Numbered from the stretch's first letter, positions 44,990 to 54,740 are shown. The stretch: DNA of 64,000 bases from Membranihabitans maritimus (GCF_021729145.1 NZ_JAJSLW010000001.1:1-64000); one strand, 5' to 3'. Made by a program: numbers and translations. Notes: generated by a model from the sequence alone, not told the origin.

Positions 44990-45303
44990 AAGAATAATCA
45001 GTTTCTTACGAAGTTTGCGGTTCAAATTCAGATTTAGTTTCCTGCCCACTAAAAAGCATCATATTCCCTGCTTCAGCAACCTAAAATTTCACTTATATCC
45101 AATTTTTAAAGTTCATCTGGTACAATAGAAATTGAATAACATCGAGCAGATTAGGATATTTTACTGGATAAAACTTTTCTACATAGTCTTCGATTAAAAT
45201 GCAAAGAACTTCTATTTCATCAGATTCGTCTCAATCCTCGAGTAATTCACTCTTCATTAAATATACCCCTCGCTATAGGTAATCTTCATATTGGTTTTAA
45301 CAT
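44990..45303 (-). pseudogene. Decayed second copy of higA
   Basis: Minus-strand sequence from ATG 45303 is similar to higA at 40257-40628, but with a stop at codon 6 and several later stops and shifts. Matching fragments are SELLED then DEIEVLCILIEDYVEKFYPV (higA has DELEVFSILIEEYEKKFYPV), FLLYQMNFK and TKSEFEP. It ends just downstream of the alcohol dehydrogenase stop. No partner toxin is visible beside it. It points to duplication or repeated acquisition of the higBA module in this locus, followed by decay. Confidence 0.8.
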
Positions 45304-45308
45304 AATTT

Positions 45309-46328
45309 TCAGTTGAATTGAATTAAAATTTTTAAAATACCCCCGGGCTTTTCAGCCCATTCTTTCATCGCTTCCCCTACAACTTCCGGTCTTATAATTC
45401 GGGTCACAAGCTCTTTTTCACCTAAATTGCTAGTCCTTAAATACCTGATAACCGCCTCAAAATCCATTGGATTGGCATTCCTGGAACCCATAATGGTCAA
45501 TTCCTTTTGTACCCAAAGTTTGGTTGGGAAAGCTACTTCCTGATTGGTATATCCTATACAAACCACCTTTCCTGAAAACCCAACCTCTGCAATTGCTGTC
45601 CGATAGGTAATGGGACTTCCTGCAGCTTCAACAACCACTGTTGGTCCAAACCCAGTGGTTAATTGATCAAGTATAAGATGAAGCTCATCATTCCTGGAAT
45701 TGATGGTATAATGAGCTCCCAGTTGTTTTGCTATCTCTAATTTGCAATCATCAATATCAACAGCAATCACCGTGGCCCCACGCCAGGCAGCTCTGAGGAT
45801 GGCACCTGTTCCTATCATGCCACAGCCCAGGACCATCACGGTGTCTGTATCCAAAACATTCGCATTATCGATAGCATGAAATCCGACTGTCAATGGCTCC
45901 ACCAGCGCCAATTGATAGTCATTGAGTCCGTTATCCTTTAATACTTTCTGCCACTGCACCACAAAGTACTCACTCATAGCACCGTCTCTTTGCACTCCCA
46001 GCGTTTGGTTGTATTTACAAGCATTAAATCGCTTTTGCTTACAGGAAGCGCATTGGTAACAATGGGTATATGGAACGACCGTAACATGATCTCCCACTCT
46101 AAAATTATCAGGAACATGACTTCCAACTTCTTCTATAGTTGCTGAAATTTCATGACCGGGGATTCTCGGATATTCGACCAGGGGATTTTCACCTAAATAC
46201 GTACTCAAATCCGAACCACATAGACCAATATAATTCACTTTTAATAAAACCTCTTCTCGGCCACATTCAGGTTCCTGACGATCAGCCCATTTAATAACTC
46301 GTGGTTCGGTAATTTCTATCGTTTTCAT
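45309..46328 (-). CDS. Zinc-dependent medium-chain alcohol dehydrogenase
   Basis: A 339-residue medium-chain dehydrogenase. The catalytic zinc site is seen in GLCGSDLSTY and GHEI; the structural zinc cysteines are in CYQCASCKQKRFNAC; the cofactor-binding loop is VLGCGMIGTGAI with an acidic residue after VIAVDID, which suggests NAD(H). It resembles sorbitol, L-threonine and sugar-acid dehydrogenases. Its start overlaps a small upstream frame by 4 bp (ATGA) and it lies downstream of a GH172-like gene, so oxidation of a released monosaccharide or polyol is plausible. Exact substrate unknown. Confidence 0.88.
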   Translation of the reverse strand: MKTIEITEPRVIKWADRQEPECGREEVLLKVNYIGLCGSDLSTYLGENPLVEYPRIPGHEISATIEEVGSHVPDNFRVGDHVTVVPYTHCYQCASCKQKRFNACKYNQTLGVQRDGAMSEYFVVQWQKVLKDNGLNDYQLALVEPLTVGFHAIDNANVLDTDTVMVLGCGMIGTGAILRAAWRGATVIAVDIDDCKLEIAKQLGAHYTINSRNDELHLILDQLTTGFGPTVVVEAAGSPITYRTAIAEVGFSGKVVCIGYTNQEVAFPTKLWVQKELTIMGSRNANPMDFEAVIRYLRTSNLGEKELVTRIIRPEVVGEAMKEWAEKPGGILKILIQFN

Positions 46329-46546
46329 TCTTTTTTCACATTGATTTCATTACCTTTAATTCGGAAGCCCTTCAGAGGTTTGTCTTCTTTTAAACCTTCC
46401 GGAATATAAAGCTTACTCCGATAAATCCAGGCTTCTATCAAAGTCCGGCCAAGAGGGATTTTAATGTTCAATCTGAACCTGCAGGGTTCTTCATAAGTAA
46501 ACAAAATTCCTTTAAATAGATTGAAATTACCGTCATATTTGATCAC
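46325..46546 (-). CDS. Small hypothetical protein, GTG start
   Basis: A 73-residue frame that I do not recognise. It starts with GTG at 46546 (no ATG is available; an in-frame TGA lies about 24 bp further upstream) and ends with TGA overlapping the dehydrogenase ATG by 4 bp, an arrangement typical of translational coupling. The sequence is basic with beta-type pattern (CRFRLNIKIPLGRTLIEAWI) and no signal or membrane segment. It may be a genuine small protein or the remaining C-terminal part of a larger degraded gene, because it reads like the end of a beta domain. Confidence 0.4.
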   Translation of the reverse strand: MIKYDGNFNLFKGILFTYEEPCRFRLNIKIPLGRTLIEAWIYRSKLYIPEGLKEDKPLKGFRIKGNEINVKKE

Positions 46547-46683
46547 TGAATTCCCTCTAAAAATAAAAATTCAATTGCTCAAGAAGATAGTTGTTTTGTA
46601 ATGAAAAACGTCGATTCGGAAGCTCCACTTATTCAAACTACCCAAGCATCCACGACAGTTCATTCTACAACTCTCCTTAACTC

Positions 46684-46712
46684 AATCAAAGTGTACAGGA
46701 ACACCTTTGATT
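46684..46712. other. Inverted repeat downstream of GH172 gene
   Basis: AATCAAAGTGT on the left pairs with ACACCTTTGATT on the right, with a one-base bulge and a 6-base loop. It lies just downstream of the GH172-like stop on the minus strand but lacks a clear U-run in that direction, so it is at best an attenuating hairpin or RNA 3' end. Confidence 0.35.
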
Positions 46713-46726
46713 ATTTATATTTTTGT

Positions 46727-47710
46727 CTACCACTCATAAACCCAAACATAAGTTGTATAATTAGTAGGCGGCGCAGTCCAGCTTTCTCTCTCAGTTTTCT
46801 CACCACATACTAGTGTCAACCTTAATCCATTGCTAAAAAAAAGTGGATCTTCTTCGTGGAGCCTAAAAGCTGAAAAGGAATGATCTTTTTCTTCAAAATG
46901 TGTAAGCCCAGCCATTGGCGTAACGTAACGGCCTCGATTGAAATAATAAGTTCCAAGAAAATAATCCTCCAGTCCGGAAGATAAAAGAAGAGGTTTTTCA
47001 GATTTATCAATATAGGCACGGACTGTGCTTTCAAGATATCCCCATCCGGTACTATTAGCCGCTATGGCTACCTGGTATAACATACCTGAAATACTATCTA
47101 TATGGCACATATTGAATTCTTCCATGGATTTAGCATTGTAATCCTCCAACTTATAAAGTTTTAACCGTGCATTATCTGGAATTTTCACTCCGGAAAATTC
47201 TATCGGTATGTTCTCCGTGCCACGAATGGAGTACCAAAATCGAGCGCTTTTGACTTGTTCTCCATTTGGTATTTGCCCTGTTATGCGAATGCTGCGATGG
47301 AATGGGATTCGATAACTATTGTACAGGCCGCCTGGCCATCCTGTCTTTCCAATCCTATGGTTTCCCCATGGAGCATACGGATCCAGAAAACCTATGCCAT
47401 GCCCCATTAACAGACTCATATCGATCGAAGGAATTTCCTCGCCATCCACATAGATGCGTATCTTCAGGTTCCCTAAGCCATCATCCCAGCCCCGGTTGTT
47501 CCCACCAAACCACATATGATTAATTACTCCCTTCCCTTTGTGAGAAAAAAGCTCGGCTTCTACACCCCCTTCTAAAATATAAACCGCCTTACCGGTCATG
47601 CCAAATGGCTTAAGGCTATTGGTTTCCAGTGGGGGAATCTTATTTGTACAAGACGTCATAAAACAGCAGACAGACAAAGTTAGGAAACAATTTGTTATTA
47701 GTCTTTTCAT
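46727..47710 (-). CDS. GH172-like (DUF2961) lipoprotein
   Basis: A 327-residue protein of the DUF2961 family, now CAZy GH172, whose characterised members act on fructofuranose or arabinofuranose linkages. The signal ends with lipobox MTSC (Cys21). Family features are GVINHMWFGGNNRGWDDGLGN, the acid-rich SSGLEDYFLGTYYFNRGRY core, HSFSAFRLHEEDPLFF and the terminal TTYVWVYEW. It is shorter than many members, which matches a single jelly-roll-pair core. It follows susD by 154 bp and precedes the small frame and the dehydrogenase, so it is the first enzyme of the second locus. Substrate not determined. Confidence 0.82.
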   Translation of the reverse strand: MKRLITNCFLTLSVCCFMTSCTNKIPPLETNSLKPFGMTGKAVYILEGGVEAELFSHKGKGVINHMWFGGNNRGWDDGLGNLKIRIYVDGEEIPSIDMSLLMGHGIGFLDPYAPWGNHRIGKTGWPGGLYNSYRIPFHRSIRITGQIPNGEQVKSARFWYSIRGTENIPIEFSGVKIPDNARLKLYKLEDYNAKSMEEFNMCHIDSISGMLYQVAIAANSTGWGYLESTVRAYIDKSEKPLLLSSGLEDYFLGTYYFNRGRYVTPMAGLTHFEEKDHSFSAFRLHEEDPLFFSNGLRLTLVCGEKTERESWTAPPTNYTTYVWVYEW

Positions 47711-47864
47711 GATATTTCAAGTTCTTTGTTTTAAAGCACCAATCTACTCCTTAATATTTTATGATTGCAAAAACAGTTAAATTAATCTCATTTTAAAAGA
47801 TCCGTCTGCCTATACTTCTAAAAAGTATTCCCAGGGATTTCATTTTACAGACTATTCCTAACAC

Positions 47865-49334
47865 TCAATATCCCGGATTTTGCCACATATAATCTCGGTC
47901 AGGATTACGATTTAATACTTCCCTGGGAATGGCGAATAACAACTGATGATCTCTAACTTTATAATTATTAGGATCAGGATAAGTTTCAGCTACTAAAAAA
48001 GAATTGACAACTTCAAAAACTCTATTTGTTCTGACTAAATCAAACCAACGTATATTTTCAAATGCAAATTCTAACCGTCTTTCTTTTTCAATAGCCAAAC
48101 GAAAAGATGCTTGATTAGAAACTTCCGAAGAATTGAGAGGTACTAAACCTGCACGATTTCTATTCCAGTTGAGTATATCCAAAGCTTGGCCGGTTGATGA
48201 GTAGTTTAATTCATTAAGAACTTCAGCATACATTAAATAGACATCAGAAATTCGTAAAACAGGCCAGTTAATTTCAAAATCAAATCTAGCTGTGGCATTA
48301 CCGACCACAAATTTCTTTACCCATACTGTAGAAGTATTTACATCCCCAGTCAATGTTTTATAACCTTTTTGAACAGTAATATCTCTTCTTTTATCCTCAT
48401 CGCTAAAAGCATCATAAATATCTTGAGATGCATAGAAATACCCATTATCACCTCCAAAGGGCACTTCATCTGAGCTTATATCAGGTGGAATAACTTCTGA
48501 ACTGTAACTATTTCCTTGTCCTATATTACCAGAAACAAACTGGATTTGAAAAACAAATTCTTTCCCATTGTCATTAGCATCATCCCAAATATCTTCCCAG
48601 TTACTAAAACGCTCGAAAAATCCGGAATTAATAATATCTTCTAATTCCGCTTTTGCAGAATTCCAGTCTTTTTGAGTAAGATAAACTCTTGAAAGTATAC
48701 CCTTTGCTGCATATAAGGTTGCTCGACCTATATCATTTCCTTCCCATGCCGCTGGCAATTCATTTGCGGCTTGTTTTAATTCATCAATCAAAAATTTATA
48801 CATCTCTGTATCAGTGGCCCGGGGAGTTTTTCTTACTTCCTCTGGTGTCGAAACCTTATCTACAAGAGGAATTCCTCCAAACAATCTAAATAAATCAAAA
48901 TAAGCCAATGCTCTTAAAAACCTTACTTCACCTTTAGCAAAAATCTTTCGTTCTTCTCCCAAAGTAAACTCTACATTATCAATGTTATCAAGTACATAAT
49001 TGCAGGCTGTAATAGCTCTATAGTATCCCTGCCAGGCACTCCAACATATATTTGTAACTTCGTCATCATTAAATCTACTTACTATTGTATAATTATAAAC
49101 AGAATATGATGTCGAATGGTTATCAGATCTAGCTTCAGCCATTTGTGGCAGGTAGTTAATATACGGATTTTTAAAAAGATTGTAAGCACCATTAACTGCT
49201 AATAATACTCCTTCTTCATTTTCATAAAAAGAGCCAGTATTAAATTGCGAAATTGGTGCCTTGTCCAAATAATTTTCACAACTAAAAGTGAGAATCAGAT
49301 AAAATAATAATATTGCGATTTTATATTTTTTCAT
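47865..49334 (-). CDS. SusD/RagB-family glycan-binding lipoprotein
   Basis: A 489-residue SusD-like lipoprotein with lipobox LTFSC (Cys19) and the conserved start ENYLDKAPISQF. FYENEEGVLLAVNGAYN, AKGEVRFLRALAYFDLFRLFGGIPLV, and the C-terminal EKERRLEFAFENIRWFDLVRT identify the family. The C-terminus is NRNPDRDYMWQNPGY. It would cooperate with the SusC encoded 10 bp upstream to bind and import oligosaccharides. Sequence differs considerably from the other two SusD proteins, so it probably binds a different glycan or part of one. Confidence 0.94.
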   Translation of the reverse strand: MKKYKIAILLFYLILTFSCENYLDKAPISQFNTGSFYENEEGVLLAVNGAYNLFKNPYINYLPQMAEARSDNHSTSYSVYNYTIVSRFNDDEVTNICWSAWQGYYRAITACNYVLDNIDNVEFTLGEERKIFAKGEVRFLRALAYFDLFRLFGGIPLVDKVSTPEEVRKTPRATDTEMYKFLIDELKQAANELPAAWEGNDIGRATLYAAKGILSRVYLTQKDWNSAKAELEDIINSGFFERFSNWEDIWDDANDNGKEFVFQIQFVSGNIGQGNSYSSEVIPPDISSDEVPFGGDNGYFYASQDIYDAFSDEDKRRDITVQKGYKTLTGDVNTSTVWVKKFVVGNATARFDFEINWPVLRISDVYLMYAEVLNELNYSSTGQALDILNWNRNRAGLVPLNSSEVSNQASFRLAIEKERRLEFAFENIRWFDLVRTNRVFEVVNSFLVAETYPDPNNYKVRDHQLLFAIPREVLNRNPDRDYMWQNPGY

Positions 49335-49344
49335 GATTTAGATT

Positions 49345-52300
49345 TTAAAAAGTTAAGTTAATTCCAACCATATATTTTCGCGTAAGTGGGTGCGTTCCAT
49401 AATCATGACCTGGATAGGTTGTTAGGTTCCCATCCGAATTTCCTTCTACATTAACTCCTGGATAACTATCGAAAGTAAAAACATTGTCAGATGCTATGTA
49501 AATTCGAAATTTATCAATACCAAGTGTGGTTAGCAATGATTTTGGTAATGAATAGCCCATATTGATATTTTTAATTCTTAAAAATGCAGCATTATATAGC
49601 CATGAATCATTAAACCATGCATTATCCCCCATACCAAATGGCAGCGGTACAGTGCCATCCCCTGGTTCTTCGGCTGACCGATAGCCATTTAACCAACGTT
49701 TCCTTTGATTTTTATGCGGCTCTCCAAAATCTATACCTCTAGCCATGAAAAAAAAGAGATCGGCACCCCACTGACCTTGCAGCAGGAACCTTAAATCAAA
49801 ATTTTTAAATTTAAATGAGTTTTGAAGTCCAAAAATAAAATCGGGATTTGCTTTTCCTAATATTTTCCTATCGCTATTATCGATTATGCCATCATTATTT
49901 TGATCTATAATCTTTGTGTTTCCAACTTCTTGATTTGGAAGATGGGGATCATCCAATGAATATAAGAGTCCGTCTGATTCGTATAAATAAAAGGCTCCCA
50001 TTGGTTCACCAACTTCTGTGATGTTTGTAGGTGCACCCCACCTGGAAACGATAATAGGTTCATTGGTCTCCCCAAGTTGTTTAACCTCATTTACATTATT
50101 TGAAAGATTAAATGTTGATTCCCATTTAAAATTGACTTTTTCAATTATCCGTCCAAAGACTTCCATTTCCCACCCTCGATTTTGAACTTGACCGATGTTT
50201 GTAATATTACTTCCAAACCCCGTCGCTGTGGGTACTGGTACATTAAGAAGCATGTCATTCGTATTATTCAAATATCCATCTAATGAAAGTTGGACCCGGT
50301 TATTGTAAAGTGCCAAATCAATTCCCACATTACTTGTTTCCGTTGATTCCCATCCAAGTATTGGATTATCAATAGATCCCGGTCTAAATCCACCAATTAC
50401 ATTTCCATTAAATGAATAACTTGACCCAGACATTGAACCTATGGCACTGTAATTTCCAATAAAATTATTTCCCGCTTTCCCCCATGAAGCACGTAGTTTC
50501 AGAAAGCTGATTACACCTATATCTCTCATAAAACTCTCCTTACTTAGAATCCAGGCTCCAGAAAGAGAAGGAAACAAACCAAAACGCGTTTCAGCTCCAA
50601 ATCGAGATGATCCATCATATCTTAGTGCAGAACTAAATAAATATTTTTCATTAAAATCATATAAGACCCTTCCAAAAACTGATGCTATACGATGTTCACT
50701 TCTTGAAGAGGTTGCAGTAGTTGGTGTTGCTGCCACATTCATTGTATAAATTAAATCATTAGGATATCCCGTGGCCTCGCCGCGTAAATAAGAATAGTTT
50801 TCACCTTCAATTGATGTTCCCACCAAAGCATTGAGATTATGATTGTTATTAAACTGATTTTTATACGAAAGTGTGTTCTCAAAGATATAATATGCATTTG
50901 TAGTACTACTTTCATTTCCTATTGGTAATGATCCTAGCCTTACATTGGAGGTTTGGAAATAAGTATTTCTATGTTCTCTTCGATCGTAACCAAAAGACGT
51001 TCTGAATTGAAGATTTTTCAATACTTCTGCATTTAGAAAAATTGACGAACGTATTCTATTTCTATTTACACGATCAATTGTTTCTTCAGAAAGAGCAATT
51101 GGATTAACCAAAAAACTAATCATCCCTTCGGTGTATCCTAGTTTTTCAGTTCCGATATCTGTTCCTAAAGTTGGCCACATAAAAGTTGCTTTATGAGGAA
51201 GACTTTCTTTTCCATCAACAAGACCTCCGGTGTAAGTAGAAAAAGATGGTGTAAGATTTAACCCCACGCTAACTTTTGGTGTAATTTTAAAATTTGTATT
51301 TGACCTAAATGAAAAAACTTCATAATCGCTATTTATTACAATTCCTTCTTGATTGACATAATTACCAGATAATAGGTAAGTTGCTTTATCTGTCCCTCCA
51401 GACAATGACAACTGGTAGTTCTGCATGGGGGCTAAACGATATATTTCATCTTGCCAGTCAACATTAGGAACGGTTTCAGGATTACTCCAACTTGAAGGTA
51501 TAACAGTCACTGATGATCGCACACTATTAGGATCGTCAATATTTCCTCCAGACCTTACCCAAGCTTCATTTCTTGCCCAAGTCGACCATTCTATGTATTC
51601 ATCTTTATTCATTACATCAATTACATTTTCTCTTTGCTGAATACTATAATAGCTATTAAAGGATAAAGTAGGTGCTCCAATTTTTCCAGATTTACTTGTA
51701 ACTATTACAATTCCACCAGCACCACGTGCACCATAGATTGCTGCAGCTGAAGCATCTTTCAATACTTCAATACTTTCAATATCTTGTGGGTTGATGTCCT
51801 GCAAGGTAGTAGTTGGAACTCCATCAATTATATAAAGCGGTTCTACTCCGCTAGTTACACTATTTGTTCCACGTATAACAACTTTAAGATCTTGCCCCGG
51901 TTTTCCACTTGCATTCATTGCTCTAACTCCAGCCAGTTGTCCGGCAAATGCCTCTGAAATGGAAGTAATAGGTCTGTTTTCTATAGCCTCTGCCTTGATA
52001 TTAGAAATTGAAGTAGTAATATTGGACTTTTTTACACTTCCATACCCAACGACTACCAATTCTTCCAATTCAGATATATTTTCTCGTAATTTTATTGCTA
52101 TAATTTGTTTTCCATCCAAAGATATTTCTTGAGTTTGATATCCGATATATGAAATAACCAACACAGCATTTTCATCTACATCTTCCAATGTAAAATTCCC
52201 ATTGAAGTCAGTGGACGCTCCTTTATTGGTACCCTTCACCAATACATTTACACCTATTAGTGGTTCACCGACTTGATCTGTCACCGTACCCGAAATATTG

Positions 52301-52779
52301 ACTACCAATCTTTTATTGTACACTTCTTGAGCACTAAAAGTACCCAACGGTGCAAGCACCTTGGATCTTCTAGACTTCACTAGTTCTCCTTCATCCACGA
52401 TATCCTGGAAATGTTCGATCATCTTCCTAAGGGACTTCAATCCTTCCTCGTCGTTTTGATAAATTACCACATATTTTTGGTCAAACAAACGGTATTTCAG
52501 ATTAGTATTTCTGAGCACAAAAGACAAGGCTTCCTCCAAGGAGGTATAACGATCCTCATTGTATTCCACTGTAATATCGGATGCAATGGAACGGTCATAG
52601 TTGAAAAAAACTTCAAATTTCTGCCCTATTTTGTAAAATGCCTCTTCCAGCAGGACTTCGTCCTGGCTGTCCGGCACTGCAGATCCCACCTGCGGAATTT
52701 GAAGGGCCATTAAAAATATCCAGCATAAAAGCATTTTTATTTTTTGCTTTTTTCTACAGAATCTTCGTAACTTCATCAT
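49345..52779 (-). CDS. SusC/RagA TonB-dependent receptor with STN domain
   Basis: A 1144-residue SusC importer with the same domain order as the one at 16432: signal, STN domain (about 42-110), a linker with GLKSLRKMIEHFQDIVDEG and KRLVVNISGTV, a carboxypeptidase-like regulatory domain, the TonB-box-like LVVVGYGS segment, plug (PLYIIDGVPTT, KDASAAAIYGARGAGGIVIV) and outer-membrane barrel ending GINLTF. The start ATG is doubled (52779 and 52776). It follows fecR by about 120 bp and precedes susD by 10 bp. The STN domain implies signalling to FecR at 52901 and the sigma factor at 54174. Confidence 0.95.
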   Translation of the reverse strand: MMKLRRFCRKKQKIKMLLCWIFLMALQIPQVGSAVPDSQDEVLLEEAFYKIGQKFEVFFNYDRSIASDITVEYNEDRYTSLEEALSFVLRNTNLKYRLFDQKYVVIYQNDEEGLKSLRKMIEHFQDIVDEGELVKSRRSKVLAPLGTFSAQEVYNKRLVVNISGTVTDQVGEPLIGVNVLVKGTNKGASTDFNGNFTLEDVDENAVLVISYIGYQTQEISLDGKQIIAIKLRENISELEELVVVGYGSVKKSNITTSISNIKAEAIENRPITSISEAFAGQLAGVRAMNASGKPGQDLKVVIRGTNSVTSGVEPLYIIDGVPTTTLQDINPQDIESIEVLKDASAAAIYGARGAGGIVIVTSKSGKIGAPTLSFNSYYSIQQRENVIDVMNKDEYIEWSTWARNEAWVRSGGNIDDPNSVRSSVTVIPSSWSNPETVPNVDWQDEIYRLAPMQNYQLSLSGGTDKATYLLSGNYVNQEGIVINSDYEVFSFRSNTNFKITPKVSVGLNLTPSFSTYTGGLVDGKESLPHKATFMWPTLGTDIGTEKLGYTEGMISFLVNPIALSEETIDRVNRNRIRSSIFLNAEVLKNLQFRTSFGYDRREHRNTYFQTSNVRLGSLPIGNESSTTNAYYIFENTLSYKNQFNNNHNLNALVGTSIEGENYSYLRGEATGYPNDLIYTMNVAATPTTATSSRSEHRIASVFGRVLYDFNEKYLFSSALRYDGSSRFGAETRFGLFPSLSGAWILSKESFMRDIGVISFLKLRASWGKAGNNFIGNYSAIGSMSGSSYSFNGNVIGGFRPGSIDNPILGWESTETSNVGIDLALYNNRVQLSLDGYLNNTNDMLLNVPVPTATGFGSNITNIGQVQNRGWEMEVFGRIIEKVNFKWESTFNLSNNVNEVKQLGETNEPIIVSRWGAPTNITEVGEPMGAFYLYESDGLLYSLDDPHLPNQEVGNTKIIDQNNDGIIDNSDRKILGKANPDFIFGLQNSFKFKNFDLRFLLQGQWGADLFFFMARGIDFGEPHKNQRKRWLNGYRSAEEPGDGTVPLPFGMGDNAWFNDSWLYNAAFLRIKNINMGYSLPKSLLTTLGIDKFRIYIASDNVFTFDSYPGVNVEGNSDGNLTTYPGHDYGTHPLTRKYMVGINLTF

Positions 52780-52900
52780 TGAGTTAGCAATTTAATTGTT
52801 AATGAATTTAGTGTATCGGACGGCGCATTAATCCGGTTATAATATAATGCGGGAGGTTCCCTCAAACGGCCCGTAAAAGAATTTAATTTATACTTTCCGG

Positions 52901-53986
52901 TTAGTTCACTGTCCGTTTTTTTATTCCTATCGTATCGTCTGTTATCTCTGTTATTTCAATTTTCAACATCATCTCCATCATTTCGGTTACCGTTTCCCAA
53001 TTCTCAAAAGGGACACCGAATTCCACCCGCTTATTCAATAGCTTCTGATCATCCACTTCAAAAGATTTACCGTAAATATCTTCGAGGCTTTGTAACATTA
53101 CCCGGAACTCCACATCCCTATAACTCAAGGTTCCTTCTCGCCAGGCAGAGTGTTCTTCAGTTGCCTCCATTTTCTTTTGCACCAATGTGTTTTCATCCGA
53201 AGAAAAGCTTACCAAGTCCCCGGGGCTCATATGGATCACACGTGAAGAATCCAGTTGCATTCCCTCCGGACCCGTAGGTTCTTTTTCAGCAGCATCCAAT
53301 GATGGGGTTTCATCCTTATTCAACTCCAAGACAACAATCCCTCGTTCCAGATACACTTCTGTCTTTCCTCTTCGTTGAGAAGCATTAAAGGCCGTTCCCA
53401 GTACATTAATAGTTAGGTCAGAGGTCTGCACTTCAAAAGGCATTTTCAGTTCCGTACCCTTTTCACCCTCCATACTCACGTGGGATACATCAAAGAAAGC
53501 TTCCCCTTGTAATTTTACTTTTCGTACTTTATTCCCTTCCCAGTCTTTATTCCAAATTAATTTGGAATGTGCATTGAGGCTTACTTTCGTTCCATCGTCC
53601 AATACGATTTCCTGTGTTTCGCCATATTCCGTCTCGTAGACCATCAAGCTACTATCCGTATTCCACCAATCCGCTACAAAATACACGCCTAATACAATCG
53701 CCGCTGCCGCAGACCATTTCCAAACCTTTCGCCATACTGCTACTGCTTTCATTGCATTTCTGCGCTTCGCAACGCTCGCCTCCACCAATCGCCCCCAGTT
53801 CAATTCCTCCAGAATTTCCGACCGATCCATGCCTGTCCATACTTCTTTTAGCATTTCATCCATCTCTTCGGGCCCCGAAGTCATTTTTATTTTTTCAATC
53901 AATTCGTCCCTTTCTTCGGGGGTACAGGATTCGTCCAAATACTTTCGCATCAAGATCCGGATTCTATTCTTTTCGCTATTACTCAC
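52901..53986 (-). CDS. FecR-family anti-sigma factor
   Basis: A 361-residue paralogue of the FecR protein at 19914. N-terminal helical cytoplasmic part (1-88), a transmembrane helix around 91-107 (WSAAAAIVLGVYFVADW), periplasmic FecR domain (YGETQEIVLDDGTKVSLNAHS, LQGEAFFDVSHV, LGTAFNASQRRGK) and a C-terminal DUF4974-like domain (YRDVEFRVMLQSLEDIYGK). It would hold the divergently encoded ECF sigma factor until SusC binds its ligand. Gene order repeats that of the first locus exactly, indicating duplication of the regulatory block. Confidence 0.92.
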   Translation of the reverse strand: MSNSEKNRIRILMRKYLDESCTPEERDELIEKIKMTSGPEEMDEMLKEVWTGMDRSEILEELNWGRLVEASVAKRRNAMKAVAVWRKVWKWSAAAAIVLGVYFVADWWNTDSSLMVYETEYGETQEIVLDDGTKVSLNAHSKLIWNKDWEGNKVRKVKLQGEAFFDVSHVSMEGEKGTELKMPFEVQTSDLTINVLGTAFNASQRRGKTEVYLERGIVVLELNKDETPSLDAAEKEPTGPEGMQLDSSRVIHMSPGDLVSFSSDENTLVQKKMEATEEHSAWREGTLSYRDVEFRVMLQSLEDIYGKSFEVDDQKLLNKRVEFGVPFENWETVTEMMEMMLKIEITEITDDTIGIKKRTVN

Positions 53987-54115
53987 TTCCTGCTTTTAGA
54001 TTGATTAAAAAATAAAATTAAATTTTCCAATATAAATGCTTAATTAAAAACGGTCATAGTATATGACGACCGATATTTACAATCATACCAGCATCGAATA
54101 AAAAAATTTAATAAA

Positions 54116-54146
54116 TTTGGATTTTAAGGGATTATATAGATATTTG
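54116..54146 (+). promoter_or_regulatory. Possible Bacteroidota-type promoter of the second ECF sigma gene
   Basis: TTTG at 54116-54119 and GATATTTG at 54139-54146 are 19 bp apart, 27 bp before the sigma ATG. Spacing and much of the sequence parallel the region upstream of the first sigma gene (21148-21178), including GATTTTAA just after the first TTTG. The -7 element deviates by one base from TAnnTTTG. Confidence 0.4.
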
Positions 54147-54173
54147 TATGGATAGAATATACTAATACCTCTG

Positions 54174-54740
54174 ATGAAGGAAGTCGTCGATATACAATTT
54201 TTATTTCTCAATTACCGCGACAGGTGCTACGGATTTTTTATTAAAATCCTGAAGGATCGCGAACTGGCAAAAGATCTGACCCAGGATATTTTTGTCAACC
54301 TGATCCTGAAAAAGAAAGAATTGACCGAGGTACGGAATTGGGACAACTATATTTATATGATTTGCCGAAACCGGGCCTACGACCACCTCAAAAGAGCCGG
54401 TCACGATAAAAAATACAAAGAATACCTTTTCCGCTACTGGGACCAACCATCGAACCTGGTAAAACCCAAAGCCGAAAAACAAATGGAGTCCGACCATTAC
54501 CGGGAAATCCTCGAACAATCCCTGAGCCAACTACCTGATCAACAAAGAGTTATATTCAACCTCAGTAAAAAAGAAGGATTATCCCACCAGAAAATAGCCG
54601 AAAGACTCAACCTTTCACCTATAACTGTCCGCAATCACCTGCACAGGGCCATGAAAAAGATACGGTCTACCGTAAACCCGGATATTGATTTGATAACGAT
54701 AGTGGTGGGAAGTCTAGTGGCTTGGCTGATGGGTGGCTAG
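54174..54740 (+). CDS. ECF RNA polymerase sigma factor (FecI/RpoE-like)
   Basis: A 188-residue ECF sigma factor, close paralogue of the one at 21218. Region 2 is around 12-75 (CYGFFIKILKDRELAKDLTQDIFVNL, WDNYIYMICRNRAYDHL) and region 4 around 120-172 (LPDQQRVIFNLSKKEGLSHQKIAERLNLSPITVRNHLHRAM). The C-terminus (IDLITIVVGSLVAWLMGG) is hydrophobic, as in the other copy. It is transcribed away from fecR, which encodes its presumed anti-sigma factor, and should drive the second polysaccharide locus. Confidence 0.93.
   Translation: MKEVVDIQFLFLNYRDRCYGFFIKILKDRELAKDLTQDIFVNLILKKKELTEVRNWDNYIYMICRNRAYDHLKRAGHDKKYKEYLFRYWDQPSNLVKPKAEKQMESDHYREILEQSLSQLPDQQRVIFNLSKKEGLSHQKIAERLNLSPITVRNHLHRAMKKIRSTVNPDIDLITIVVGSLVAWLMGG

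Noticed and set aside
44764-45037. Short frames on both strands before the higA remnant
   Set aside because: They overlap each other and the pseudogene and have no family features.
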